DNA from: Prevotella sp.
GTDB taxonomy: Bacteria > Bacteroidota > Bacteroidia > Bacteroidales > Bacteroidaceae
Reading direction: 5' to 3'
Assembly (NCBI GenBank): GCA_022641735.1
Contig: JALCDQ010000008.1
Location: forward strand, 1-64,000
Length of the DNA: 64,000 nucleotides
The notes under the pieces were generated by a model. It did not search any database, had not been told where the DNA came from, and saw nothing but the letters and a program-made list of their open reading frames with translations. The position numbers and the translations under genes are program-made. Numbering within the stretch: the first letter of the stretch is position 1; each line of letters opens with the position of its first letter. Positions 28,428 through 37,195 of this stretch are shown piece after piece.

Positions 28428-29771
28428 ATGAAAAAACTAACAATCCTTTTGCTTTCAGCCCTTCTGATGGGCTCGGCAATCCACGTGAAAGCTCAGGCTT
28501 GGGCGCCTGACAGTGCTTCTTATGAAGCTCGTATGGCATGGTTTGGCAAAGCCAAACTTGGTATTTTCATCCATTGGGGCATCTATGCCGTAAGGGGTGT
28601 ATCTGAGAGTTGGTCGTTTCATAACAACTATCTCCCTTATGAAGAATATATGTCGCAAACAAAGGGCTTCACGGCCAGCAAATACGACCCTAAGGAATGG
28701 GTGCGTTTGATTAAAGAGAGTGGAGCCCAATACACAGTCATCACGACGAAGCACCATGATGGAGTAGCTCTTTGGGATACTAAAGCGGGCGACTTGAGTA
28801 TGAAAAAATGCACCCCTGCCAAACGTGATCTCATTGCGCCTTTTGCGGATGAAGTCAGAAAGGCAGGACTTCATTTAGGGCTTTATTACTCGTTGTTGGA
28901 TTGGTCGAATGAGAATTATCCTAACAAGACAAAGACCGAACAACGCTACACGAATGACCCTCAAAGGTGGGATAAGTTCGTGAAGTTCAACTTTGCGCAA
29001 CTCTCTGAGCTTTCCAATCAGTTTAATCCTGACCTTTGGTGGTTTGATGGCGACTGGGAACAGACTGCTGACGCATGGCATTCTTCAGAGATTATCAAGC
29101 TCTTGAGAAAGAAGAATCCGAATTGCATCGTCAACTCCCGCATACAGGGTTATGGAGATTATGCCACGCCGGAAGTGGGCATTCCTGTGACGCGTCCTCA
29201 TGACAAGTATTGGGAACTGTGCATGACTATCAACGATTCATGGGGTTATCAGCCTACAGACACTAATTTCAAGACCCCTTATATGTTGCTCCGTACCTTT
29301 GTGGATTGCTTGAGCATGGGTGGAAATCTCTTGCTTGACATTGGTCCTCGTGCTGATGGAACGATACCACAAGAAGAGGTTGACATCCTGAAGGAGTTTG
29401 GCAGATGGACTAGTAAGCACCGTGAGGCCATCTATAACACGCGTGCTGGCATCGGAAATGAGTTCTTCCAAGGTTACACAACGCTCAATCAAGCTGGTGA
29501 TGTGCTGTATCTTTACCTCCCTTATCGCCCTAATGGCACGGTGGAAGTCAAAGGTTTGTTGAATAGAGTGAATAGTGTTTGGGTAGTCGGCAGTGGTCAG
29601 GCCTTGAATTTCAAACTGTATAATCATGCCTATTGGAGCTCTACTCCTGGCAATCTTTATATTGATGTGCCCGATGCAGTGCTTGATCCACAGATAACAG
29701 TGATAGCTGTTTCTCTCGATGGTCCTGCCAAGCTCTACAAGGGAGCAGGACAAGTAGTAACGGCAAATTAA
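28428..29771 (+). CDS. Secreted alpha-L-fucosidase, GH29
   Basis: A 447-residue GH29 enzyme with a signal peptide ending near VKAQA. Conserved parts are KLGIFIHWGIYAVRGVSESW, VITTKHHDGVALWDTK and the nucleophile region PDLWWFDGDWE with Asp207. A C-terminal beta domain follows near 345-447. GH29 enzymes remove alpha-linked fucose by a retaining mechanism. This gene starts 5 bp after the CPBP gene, so it is the last gene of the Ca2+ ATPase operon, an unusual partner set. A strong terminator follows. It is one of four GH29 genes in the window and is only distantly similar to the others. Confidence 0.9.
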   Translation: MKKLTILLLSALLMGSAIHVKAQAWAPDSASYEARMAWFGKAKLGIFIHWGIYAVRGVSESWSFHNNYLPYEEYMSQTKGFTASKYDPKEWVRLIKESGAQYTVITTKHHDGVALWDTKAGDLSMKKCTPAKRDLIAPFADEVRKAGLHLGLYYSLLDWSNENYPNKTKTEQRYTNDPQRWDKFVKFNFAQLSELSNQFNPDLWWFDGDWEQTADAWHSSEIIKLLRKKNPNCIVNSRIQGYGDYATPEVGIPVTRPHDKYWELCMTINDSWGYQPTDTNFKTPYMLLRTFVDCLSMGGNLLLDIGPRADGTIPQEEVDILKEFGRWTSKHREAIYNTRAGIGNEFFQGYTTLNQAGDVLYLYLPYRPNGTVEVKGLLNRVNSVWVVGSGQALNFKLYNHAYWSSTPGNLYIDVPDAVLDPQITVIAVSLDGPAKLYKGAGQVVTAN

Positions 29772-29800
29772 GCGGTTATCCAATAGATTATAATTCTACA

Positions 29801-29837
29801 AAGCCATCCAGAGAGTTTACTCTGGATGGCTTTTTGT
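29801..29837 (+). terminator. Intrinsic terminator of the ATPase-to-GH29 operon
   Basis: AAGCCATCCAGAG and CTCTGGATGGCTT form a 13-bp perfect stem around a 6-nt loop, followed by TTT-G-TTTT. Confidence 0.92.
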
Positions 29838-30025
29838 TTTTCTATTGGGGAATAAGCCTTATAAGATATCACGTTTTATTGAATGTGCATTCAAATGTTA
29901 ATAAAAACGAATACCAACAACCTTACAAGTTTTCTACAAATTCGCATAATAACTTAGCGGCGTGAATGGCAAAGATGATAATTGCCTTCATCAAAAAAAT
30001 ATTGTTTAATTTAATTCTTACATTT

Positions 30026-30451
30026 ATGAAAAAGGTAGTTTTGGCTTTAAGCCTGTTTATGTTTTCGACGATAATCTTTGCTAAAGACATAAAAATCAAT
30101 GTTTCAAACCTTCCAACAGAAGTCACGACGTTTGTCAAGAAGCATTATCCTTCGGCAAAAATCAAGAAAGTTACGCAAGAGTCCGATGACAAAGATTACA
30201 ACTTGAAACTCTCTGATGGCACAGAATTGGAATTCGGAAAGAGCGGTAATTTAATTGAAGTGAAGACGAAAACATCCATTCCAACAAATGTATTGCCACA
30301 AGGAATAGCAAATTACGTGAAATTTAATTGTCCCGGCAAGACCGTGAGAAGCTTCGAACACAGCAAATTGGGATATGATATCAAATTGAGCAATGGCAAG
30401 AAATTCCAGCTTAACAACAATTTTGCTCCAACTTCATTTAAAGAAGAATAA
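30026..30451 (+). CDS. Secreted PepSY-like (DUF2874-type) protein
   Basis: A 141-residue protein with a signal peptide (MKKVVLALSLFMFSTIIFA). Two repeats of about 60 residues follow. The first is VSNLPTEVTTFVKKHYPSAKIKKVTQESDDKDYNLKLSDGTELEF; the second runs from IPTNVLPQGIANYVKFNCPGKTVRSFEHSKLGYDIKLSNGKKF. This is the layout of Bacteroidetes PepSY-like beta-lactamase-inhibitor-fold proteins, which are periplasmic and of unknown role. The ATG at 30026 places the signal peptide at the N-terminus; an upstream in-frame start would bury it. It sits tail to tail with a response regulator gene, and such proteins are often made under two-component control. Confidence 0.82.
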   Translation: MKKVVLALSLFMFSTIIFAKDIKINVSNLPTEVTTFVKKHYPSAKIKKVTQESDDKDYNLKLSDGTELEFGKSGNLIEVKTKTSIPTNVLPQGIANYVKFNCPGKTVRSFEHSKLGYDIKLSNGKKFQLNNNFAPTSFKEE

Positions 30452-30513
30452 TCACTCAACATTAGCAACTTCCCTCTTTAAAGATAGAGAAGTTAATAGG
30501 TTTCTTTCATTAA

Positions 30514-30544
30514 CGGCATTATTCGTGAGAATAGTGTCGTTTTT
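30514..30544 (+). terminator. Intrinsic terminator of the PepSY-like gene
   Basis: CGGCATTATTC and GAATAGTGTCG form an 11-bp stem (two G-U pairs) around GTGA, followed by TTTTT. Confidence 0.8.
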
Positions 30545-30594
30545 CAATATGTAAAATATGAGGAATAAAAAGTCGGAAGACATCGACAGATTTC

Positions 30595-31287
30595 TTATAC
30601 AATAGGCTCTTCTCTGCTTTTCCATCTATACCCCGTACCATAATACGTGCGAATGCAGTCGGACAGGCCTGCTGCAGCAAGTTTAGACTTCAAATTCTTG
30701 ATGTGGGCATATATAAAATTGAAATCGTCCATCATGTCTGCCATCTCTCCACTGAGATGTTCTGCAAGGGCACTCTTAGAGACTACCCGCCGCCGATTTT
30801 CTATTAAGAAGAGCAAAAGCTCGTATTCTGATTTCGTAAGGATTACCTGTTGACCGCTGACCTCCACTGTTTTGTCAAGTAAATTGATGGAGACGCAACC
30901 TATCTTGAGTATGTTGTCATTAGAGAAATTACGTCGGCGGATGAGTGCGAATATCCTCATGTCAAGTTCGGGAAGATGAAACGGTTTTGCCAAATAATCA
31001 TCTGCACCTATCTTCAAACCTTCTATCTTATCGTCGAGTGAATCTTTTGCGGAAATAATGATGACCCCTGTGTTGGGCGAAACCTTTTTAATGCGCCTTA
31101 GAACATTGAGCCCACTGCCACCAGGCAACATCAGGTCGAGCAAAATGCAGTCATATTCATAACAGCCCACTTTCATCATTGCATCCCCATAAGTTAAAGC
31201 TTGCTCGCAAAAATAATCATCATGTTCCAGATAGCGAACGATACTGTCTGAAAAAGCCTTTTCGTCTTCCACAATTAATAGTTTCAT
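30595..31287 (-). CDS. OmpR/PhoB-family response regulator
   Basis: A 230-residue two-domain regulator. The receiver domain has the acidic pair in VEDE (8-9), the phospho-acceptor Asp51 in LLDLMLPG, and the conserved Lys in SAKDSLDDK; GLKIGADDYLAKPFHLPEL closes it. The C-terminal winged helix runs from about 125, with LTKSEYELLLFLIENRRRVVSKSALAEHL and IRTYYGTGYRWKS. It would bind direct-repeat sites when phosphorylated. No histidine kinase is encoded beside it, so its partner is elsewhere or lost. Neighbours are the PepSY-like gene and, divergently, the RND efflux operon, either of which could be a target. Confidence 0.92.
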   Translation of the reverse strand: MKLLIVEDEKAFSDSIVRYLEHDDYFCEQALTYGDAMMKVGCYEYDCILLDLMLPGGSGLNVLRRIKKVSPNTGVIIISAKDSLDDKIEGLKIGADDYLAKPFHLPELDMRIFALIRRRNFSNDNILKIGCVSINLLDKTVEVSGQQVILTKSEYELLLFLIENRRRVVSKSALAEHLSGEMADMMDDFNFIYAHIKNLKSKLAAAGLSDCIRTYYGTGYRWKSREEPIV

Positions 31288-31312
31288 CTTTCTGTCTTTT
31301 TCTATGTTCGGG

Positions 31313-31320
31313 CAAAAGTA
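31313..31320 (-). promoter_or_regulatory. -7 element for the response regulator gene
   Basis: Minus-strand TACTTTTG fits TAnnTTTG, 26 bp upstream of the start codon. Confidence 0.5.
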
Positions 31321-31536
31321 AACTGCAAATCTGAAGACTTTTTAAATTTTGAATACGTGGCTTTTGATTTAACCTTTAATATAAATAATTGCACACTTTA
31401 CACAATCTCTCCCTTTCTATTCATGCCGTGAATCATCTATGGCTTCATGGCAAAAACAGGTTCTGATGAGCGTTTATCCATCCCATCATGAAAACCGCTT
31501 CTATTGTCACGATAACTAGAAGATGGCTTTTTGTCT

Positions 31537-31624
31537 TGTAAAAGGTTATCTTTTACAAGGTAAAACAAGTTGTTTTACTCACCAAAACAATTTGTTTTAC
31601 TCACCAAAACAACTTGTTTTACTT
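31537..31624. repeat. Tandem 22-bp palindromic units, locus A (4 copies)
   Basis: Exactly four 22-bp units (31537, 31559, 31581, 31603) lie between the response regulator and the efflux operon. Unit 1 has arms TTGTAAAAG and CTTTTACAA; unit 2 is GTAAAACAA-G-TTGTTTTAC, a 19-bp perfect palindrome. Units 3 and 4 keep AAAACAA and TTGTTTT around a single variable base. The rest of the 490-bp intergenic region 31288-31777 holds no gene. The same unit type recurs at 39041, 46270 and 53881. Confidence 0.88.
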
Positions 31625-31636
31625 TGCAATAAGTAG

Positions 31637-31661
31637 CTTTTTGCTTCCCCATTGATAATCA
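31637..31661. repeat. Flank motif CTTTTTGC-N8-TGATAATCA beside locus A
   Basis: CTTTTTGC (31637-31644), 8 bp, then TGATAATCA (31653-31661). The same two words with the same 8-bp gap occur beside locus D (53849-53873), and a variant is at 48394-48418. Confidence 0.6.
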
Positions 31662-31749
31662 ATGACTTTCTGATAGGTCGTATGATTACAATCTTATAAT
31701 AATTTTTCCTGAACATGGAATTCTTCAAGAATTCTTCAAATTGCCTTAT

Positions 31750-31757
31750 TATCTTTG
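31750..31757 (+). promoter_or_regulatory. -7 element for the efflux operon
   Basis: TATCTTTG, 21 bp upstream of the ATG at 31778. An in-frame codon at 31715 lies upstream of this element and so is unlikely to be the start. Confidence 0.6.
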
Positions 31758-31777
31758 CCCGGAAAAAAGCAATAAGG

Positions 31778-33055
31778 ATGAAAAGATTTAGTTTGTGGAT
31801 GTTCTTGTCTTGTCTGTGGCTTCCCACATTTGCGCAGATAGAGTCAAAGACATTATCTTATTATCAGGAGGCTGCTCAGAAAAACAGTCCTCTACTGACA
31901 GATTTGAGGAATCAATCGACCATGAATGCCGATGAACTCAGACGGCTGCAAGCCATGTATACACGCAGTCATGCGGAGATGACGGGCTATTGCCTATTCG
32001 TTCCGATTATATCGAAAGACAACCAAAAAACGCAGTTTGAGCTGTTTAAGCAAGATGGAACTGATTATTATGGTTATGACCTTGGGCAGGCAAACTCGCA
32101 GATGCAGGCGACAGTAACTTGGACGCAGCCTCTTTTGGGGAAGCCTTTCTATAAGGAAATGGAGCGCAATGCCAGTTTGCAGGATGACATTTTGCGCAAC
32201 AATATCTCGTTGGAGAAGCACCAATTGGAGCGCACGGTGAGGGAACAATATCTGCTTTGCCTTCTTGACCAACAGGAAAAAACCTTCACAGATACTATTT
32301 CAGCCTTGTTGGAAAGAGAGCAAAAACTCCTGAAAGCCTTGCAATTCAGAGGCCTTGCACGGCAAACTGACGTGCAACTTATCCATATTCAGCAAACGGG
32401 GGATGAAGAGTTGCGCCGTCAGGTCTTGCAGTCTTTCCGAAGTCATTTGGCCGATTTGAATACACTTTGCGGCGTTGGTGATACTGGACTTGTGAGATTG
32501 GAGGGGAGTAAAACCCTTCAGAGTCCGTCTTCCTTTCCTTTTGAGGAGAAATATAGACTGGATAGTCTTGACGTAAAGCAGAAGATGAGCATCTATAACT
32601 TGCAATATCGACCACAATTGGACTTCTTCATAGATGGCGGAATGAGGTCAGCTTTGGATAAAAATCTATATCGGCACTTCGGATGGAGCATAGGTTTGAG
32701 CTTCCGATTGCCTATTTATGATGGGGGTCAAAGGAAATGGCGACAGCATCAAATGACTACTCAGATGGAGACAATACATGCTTATCAGGAATATTTTGAA
32801 AGGCAGAAAGCCCAGCGACTGGCACAATATAGCCAGTTGATAGAGGGTTATCGGCAACGCCAGATGATATTGGAACAACAGATGAAAGAATATGACAATC
32901 TGCTGAAAACCTATCAGCAGGAAATAGCAGCAGGACAGATGTCAGTGGTGGATTTCGTCACTGTTCTGCAAAATAAAATTCAAACAGAAAAGAATTGTAT
33001 GTTGTTGAAAACCAATAAGGAATTGGCTGAGGCGGCACTTGATTATTGGAAATAG
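31778..33055 (+). CDS. TolC-family outer membrane efflux protein
   Basis: A 425-residue protein with a signal peptide (MKRFSLWMFLSCLWLPTFAQ). The long coiled-coil pattern of two TolC-like helical repeats is visible (roughly 30-220 and 260-420), with repeated Glu/Gln-rich heptads such as RQTDVQLIHIQQTGDEELRRQVL and YQQEIAAGQMSVVDFVTVLQNKIQTEK. It would form the trimeric outer-membrane channel of the RND pump encoded downstream. It ends 7 bp before the adaptor gene. In this operon the channel gene comes first, whereas adaptor-first order is commoner. Confidence 0.88.
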   Translation: MKRFSLWMFLSCLWLPTFAQIESKTLSYYQEAAQKNSPLLTDLRNQSTMNADELRRLQAMYTRSHAEMTGYCLFVPIISKDNQKTQFELFKQDGTDYYGYDLGQANSQMQATVTWTQPLLGKPFYKEMERNASLQDDILRNNISLEKHQLERTVREQYLLCLLDQQEKTFTDTISALLEREQKLLKALQFRGLARQTDVQLIHIQQTGDEELRRQVLQSFRSHLADLNTLCGVGDTGLVRLEGSKTLQSPSSFPFEEKYRLDSLDVKQKMSIYNLQYRPQLDFFIDGGMRSALDKNLYRHFGWSIGLSFRLPIYDGGQRKWRQHQMTTQMETIHAYQEYFERQKAQRLAQYSQLIEGYRQRQMILEQQMKEYDNLLKTYQQEIAAGQMSVVDFVTVLQNKIQTEKNCMLLKTNKELAEAALDYWK

Positions 33056-33062
33056 CAAAGAA

Positions 33063-33974
33063 ATGAAAGTAAAGGTGTTAATCGGAATGTCGATGGCTCT
33101 TGCCTTTATGGCAGGGTGCATGAATAAAACGCAACAAAATCAGTCAGAAACGACATTGACTAATGTGACGCTGACGAATGCGCGTGTGGGAGATATCAAC
33201 AGTCAGATAGAGTTGCAGGGAACTACGGCTTATCTTGAGAAGGTCAGCGTCAGCGTGCCCATTGCCGCTTATATCACGAGAATATATGCTCATGTAGGCA
33301 TGAGGGTCAAGGCTGGCCAGATAATTGCTGCTTATGAGAGCAAGGAACAGAATGCGCTTGGCGGTGATGAAGCCCTTACGGGCATTCGTCCGCATCGTCT
33401 TTCCATCAGAGCCAGCAGGTTTGGTATCGTGACGGAAGTGACGGCAATGGAGGGCAATTACTTGAGTGAAGGCGCTCCGCTTTGTACGATTGTCGAAACG
33501 GGAAGCTTCGCTTTCCTACTGGATGTTCCCACTGAGCAACGAAAATTTGTGCATGTAGGGCAGTCATGTATCGTTCTTCTGCCCGATGGAACTAAGTTGC
33601 AAGGCAGTATTCGTCAGCCGATGATAACGATGAATACCAGTTCTCAAGCAGAGCAATTCGTAGTGAAAGCCAGGTCTCCATTCCTTCCGGAAGGCATGAA
33701 CATCAAGATTCTTTTGCCTACACCACATCAGTCTTCAGCCCACACGCTTGTTCTTCCAAAGGCAGCAGTGCAGAGTGACGCGACCATGACGCAGTTTTGG
33801 GTGATGCGTCTGCGCAATGATTCCACGGCGGAACGTATTAATGTGAACGTGGGGAACAGCAATAATAAGGAGATAGAGATACATAGTAGTCAGTTAAGTC
33901 CTACTGACCGCATCATCCTCAATGGCAGTTATGGCTTGGATGACGGTGCTAAAGTGAAGGTAACGAATAAATAG
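33063..33974 (+). CDS. RND efflux periplasmic adaptor lipoprotein
   Basis: A 303-residue HlyD-like membrane fusion protein. The start MKVKVLIGMSMALAFMAGCMNK has a lipobox ending at Cys, so it is anchored by lipid in the inner membrane. The split biotinyl-lipoyl domain is visible in VSVPIAAYITRIYAHVGMRVKAGQIIAAYESKEQ and SIRASRFGIVTEVTAMEGNYLSEGAPLCTIV. The hairpin between the two halves is very short compared with AcrA, as in CzcB-like or compact adaptors. It links the TolC-like channel to the RND permease; gaps are 7 bp upstream and 19 bp downstream. Confidence 0.9.
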   Translation: MKVKVLIGMSMALAFMAGCMNKTQQNQSETTLTNVTLTNARVGDINSQIELQGTTAYLEKVSVSVPIAAYITRIYAHVGMRVKAGQIIAAYESKEQNALGGDEALTGIRPHRLSIRASRFGIVTEVTAMEGNYLSEGAPLCTIVETGSFAFLLDVPTEQRKFVHVGQSCIVLLPDGTKLQGSIRQPMITMNTSSQAEQFVVKARSPFLPEGMNIKILLPTPHQSSAHTLVLPKAAVQSDATMTQFWVMRLRNDSTAERINVNVGNSNNKEIEIHSSQLSPTDRIILNGSYGLDDGAKVKVTNK

Positions 33975-33993
33975 GGCAAAAGAAAAGGTGATT

Positions 33994-36900
33994 ATGAAGA
34001 CGATTACAAAACAAGGCCTTTACGGCTTGTATCGAAAGCCCATATTGTTTGTAGGTGCGCTCTTGCTGCTTGCAGGTATCTACTGCTACACGCAAATGAA
34101 GACGAATCTCTTTCCAGAAGTACTCTTTCCTCGCATTACCGTTATGGCCGATGCTGGTCAACAACCAGTTGACCGCATGATGATAACGGTGACGAAACCC
34201 CTTGAAAGTGCTGTAAAGAAGGTTCAGGGGGTAACGGTTGTGAAAAGTTCAACCAGTCGTGGTAGTTGTATGATTGACATTTATTTCAAGTGGGGACTTG
34301 ATATCTATGCGTTGAAGGCCCAAGTGGAGAGCCGTATCAATGAAATCAAGAATTTCTTGCCACAAGGTACAGTGATTTCAACAGAGGCGATGAATCAATC
34401 GATTTACCCTGTTTATGGCTTCACTTTGGAGAGTAAGACCCATAGCAAAATAGCTTTGCGGGATGTAGCAAACCTCGTTGTAAGACCTATGTTTTCACAA
34501 GTTGACGGTATCAGCAACGTTGTGGTGCAGGGAGGAAAAGCCAAAGAGTTCGTTGTGCGGCCAGATATCAGCAAGATGAGCAGGCTTGGCATCACCATCA
34601 GTGACATCAAATCGGCTTTTGAGAAGACTAACTTTGTGGAAGGGAATGGGAATGTTGGAGCTTATAATCGTCTTTATTTGACCCTCACGGATACGCGTAT
34701 TGAGGGGTTGGAAAATCTTAAACAGCAGATAATCCGCAACACTGGGACTCGCATAATCCGTCTTTCTGATATCGCGCAAGTGAATGTGAAAGAGCAACAA
34801 GAGTTCTTGAAAATCAATGCTTATGGGCATGATGCCGTGCTCATAGACCTTGTGAAGCAGCCGGGCGTAAACCTTTTGGACTTTGCAAAGAATGTGGATG
34901 CCAAGGCTAAGGAGATTGTCAGCCAGCTTCCAAGCGGTTATGAGCTGAAACCATATTATAATCAGAGCGCCTTTGTAGGCGATAGCATCAGCAGTGTTAT
35001 CCGTACCATATTCGAAGGATTGTTTCTCGCTTTCATCGTGATGTTCCTCTTTTTGAAGTCTTGGCGTGCCAGTGTAGCGGTCATGTTGACGATTCCGGTG
35101 ACCTTTGCATTCAGTATCCTGCTCTGTTATGTTGCCGGTATTACCATTAATGTGATGTCATTAGGTGCCATAGCGGCATCTGTGGGACTAGTCATCGATG
35201 ATGCCATAGTCATCATTGAACAGATTTATCGTGACCATGAAGAGTATCCTACAAGTGATAATTTTACTGTGGTGCGCCGTTCCATTCATGGATTGTTCCC
35301 TGCAATGGTAGCATCTTCTCTTTCCACGATTGTCATCTATTTTCCTTTTCAACTGATGAGCGGACTTGCAGGAAGTTTCTTTAAAGAGCTTTCTTTGACC
35401 ATGCAGATTACGTTAGTGGCTTCTTTCTTCGTCACATGGTTATTGTTGCCCACGCTGCATCTTGTTATTGGCTATAAGAAAAGACTAGGTCCGAAGGACC
35501 ATGATGTAAAGAAAATAGAGGAAGAGTCTATTCGCAGGGTACGTTGGCTTACACATATTTACCGCCATCCAGCCGTTACCATTGCTTTCATAGTCCTCTT
35601 AATCGGCTTTGGATATATCTCTTTCTCACGCGTTCAATCAGGTTTCTTGCCAGAACTTGATGAAGGTTCTATCGTACTCGACTATCATTCGCCTGTCGGA
35701 ACAGATATTGAAGAGACCGACAGAATGTGCCGTGAGATGGAAAAGATTATCATGAAGCATCCTGAAGTGCAGACTTATGAGCGGAGAACAGCTTTCGGAA
35801 TGTCGTTCTCCGTTAAGCCTACAAACTATGGGGACTATTTGATTCAATTGAAGAAAGGGCACAAGAAGACAACGCCAGAAGTCATCAGTGAACTCCGTCA
35901 ACAAATTAGCAAGCAGGTGCCAGCTATGACCATTGACTTCGGACAACGCATTTCGGATTTATTAGGCGATCTGATGAGCACGCCAAAGCCTATTGAAGTG
36001 AAGATTTTCGGTAATGATTATCGGGAGTTAACGCAAATAGGACAAAGGGCGGAAGCGTTGATGAAGCAGACTTCGGGCATCGTTGATATAGACAATGGGA
36101 TGGTGCCTGATGGGTTATCACTCGTATTTGAGCCTGATCAGGAGCGATTATCGCAGTTTGGTATATCTTTAACTGATTTTCAACAACAGATACAGGCTTA
36201 TATCAGTGGCATTCCTTTGAGTGAGCAAGGGTCAGTAAGTGATTTGAATCCATCGCAGGCTGGCATGACGGGAGGCCTTCAAATAGGTTCTATACAAGAG
36301 GGAGAACAGATGCGAAGAGTCCTCTTGCGTTTTACCGATTATGAGGAAAATTCACCTGAAAGATTGAAGCAAGCGCGGATATTCCTACCTGATGGGACAA
36401 CGCGACCTTTGGAATTCTTTGCGAAAGTGAAAGTTATTCCAGGCGATATGGAGTTAAGACGCGAGGATTTGAAGAGCAATATCACTCTGACGGCACGATT
36501 GGAGAACCGCGATTTGGGTAGTACGGTGGCAGAACTGCAACGTACATTTAAGGCCCAATTGCCATTGCCGAAAGGGTATAGCATCAGTTACGGCGGGGCT
36601 TATTCTGAGCAGCAGCAGTCTTTCAAAGAGCTGTCTATCATTTTGATTTTGGCCGTTTTGCTTGTATTCACAGTTTTGATGTTCATGTTTCACCGATGGT
36701 TACTCTCGCTATCCATTCTCTTCATCGCCTTGATAGGTCTTTGTGGGAGTCTGGCGGCCTTATGGTTGACGGGCATACCATTGAATGTCAGCTCCTATAC
36801 GGGCATCATCATGATAGTGGGCATCATAGCGGAAAATGCCATTTTCACGGTCAATCAATATGATATGAATCGAAAGAATGGCGGTTCGGTGAGTGAATCT

Positions 36901-37125
36901 GTGGACTATGCAATAGCCTTGCGCATTCGTCCTAAACTGATGACAGCTATTGGAGCCATATTGGCTTTGATGCCTTTAGCGATGGGCTTCGGCATGGGAG
37001 CTCAAATGCAACAGCCTTTGGCGGTAGCAGTCATCGGGGGCTTTGTGGTTGCCTTACCCTTATTATTGATTGTTTTGCCAAGACTTATGCTGACAATCAC
37101 GAAAGAGGGCAATGCTGATAAGTGA
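33994..37125 (+). CDS. RND-family efflux permease
   Basis: A 1043-residue AcrB/CzcA-superfamily proton antiporter with two copies of the six-helix core. TM4 carries GAIAASVGLVIDDAIVIIEQIYRDHE (the acidic DD of the proton relay), with QPLAVAVIGGFVVALPLLLIVLPRL at the end. Large periplasmic loops lie between TM1 and TM2 and between TM7 and TM8. The sequence lacks an obvious CzcA-type metal site, so drug, bile acid or lipid-like substrates are as likely as metals. The ATG at 33994 is preferred to the in-frame GTG at 33988. It is the last gene of the three-gene operon. Confidence 0.92.
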   Translation: MKTITKQGLYGLYRKPILFVGALLLLAGIYCYTQMKTNLFPEVLFPRITVMADAGQQPVDRMMITVTKPLESAVKKVQGVTVVKSSTSRGSCMIDIYFKWGLDIYALKAQVESRINEIKNFLPQGTVISTEAMNQSIYPVYGFTLESKTHSKIALRDVANLVVRPMFSQVDGISNVVVQGGKAKEFVVRPDISKMSRLGITISDIKSAFEKTNFVEGNGNVGAYNRLYLTLTDTRIEGLENLKQQIIRNTGTRIIRLSDIAQVNVKEQQEFLKINAYGHDAVLIDLVKQPGVNLLDFAKNVDAKAKEIVSQLPSGYELKPYYNQSAFVGDSISSVIRTIFEGLFLAFIVMFLFLKSWRASVAVMLTIPVTFAFSILLCYVAGITINVMSLGAIAASVGLVIDDAIVIIEQIYRDHEEYPTSDNFTVVRRSIHGLFPAMVASSLSTIVIYFPFQLMSGLAGSFFKELSLTMQITLVASFFVTWLLLPTLHLVIGYKKRLGPKDHDVKKIEEESIRRVRWLTHIYRHPAVTIAFIVLLIGFGYISFSRVQSGFLPELDEGSIVLDYHSPVGTDIEETDRMCREMEKIIMKHPEVQTYERRTAFGMSFSVKPTNYGDYLIQLKKGHKKTTPEVISELRQQISKQVPAMTIDFGQRISDLLGDLMSTPKPIEVKIFGNDYRELTQIGQRAEALMKQTSGIVDIDNGMVPDGLSLVFEPDQERLSQFGISLTDFQQQIQAYISGIPLSEQGSVSDLNPSQAGMTGGLQIGSIQEGEQMRRVLLRFTDYEENSPERLKQARIFLPDGTTRPLEFFAKVKVIPGDMELRREDLKSNITLTARLENRDLGSTVAELQRTFKAQLPLPKGYSISYGGAYSEQQQSFKELSIILILAVLLVFTVLMFMFHRWLLSLSILFIALIGLCGSLAALWLTGIPLNVSSYTGIIMIVGIIAENAIFTVNQYDMNRKNGGSVSESVDYAIALRIRPKLMTAIGAILALMPLAMGFGMGAQMQQPLAVAVIGGFVVALPLLLIVLPRLMLTITKEGNADK

Positions 37126-37195
37126 AAGATAGGATAGTTTTCCAGACCTCTAGATCGGTTGTTGTCTCAGTCTTTTTTGTCAGATTTGAGGGCAT

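Noticed and set aside
28428..29771. A CAZyme cluster forming a polysaccharide utilisation locus
   Set aside because: No SusC/SusD pair or hybrid two-component regulator is present anywhere in the window.
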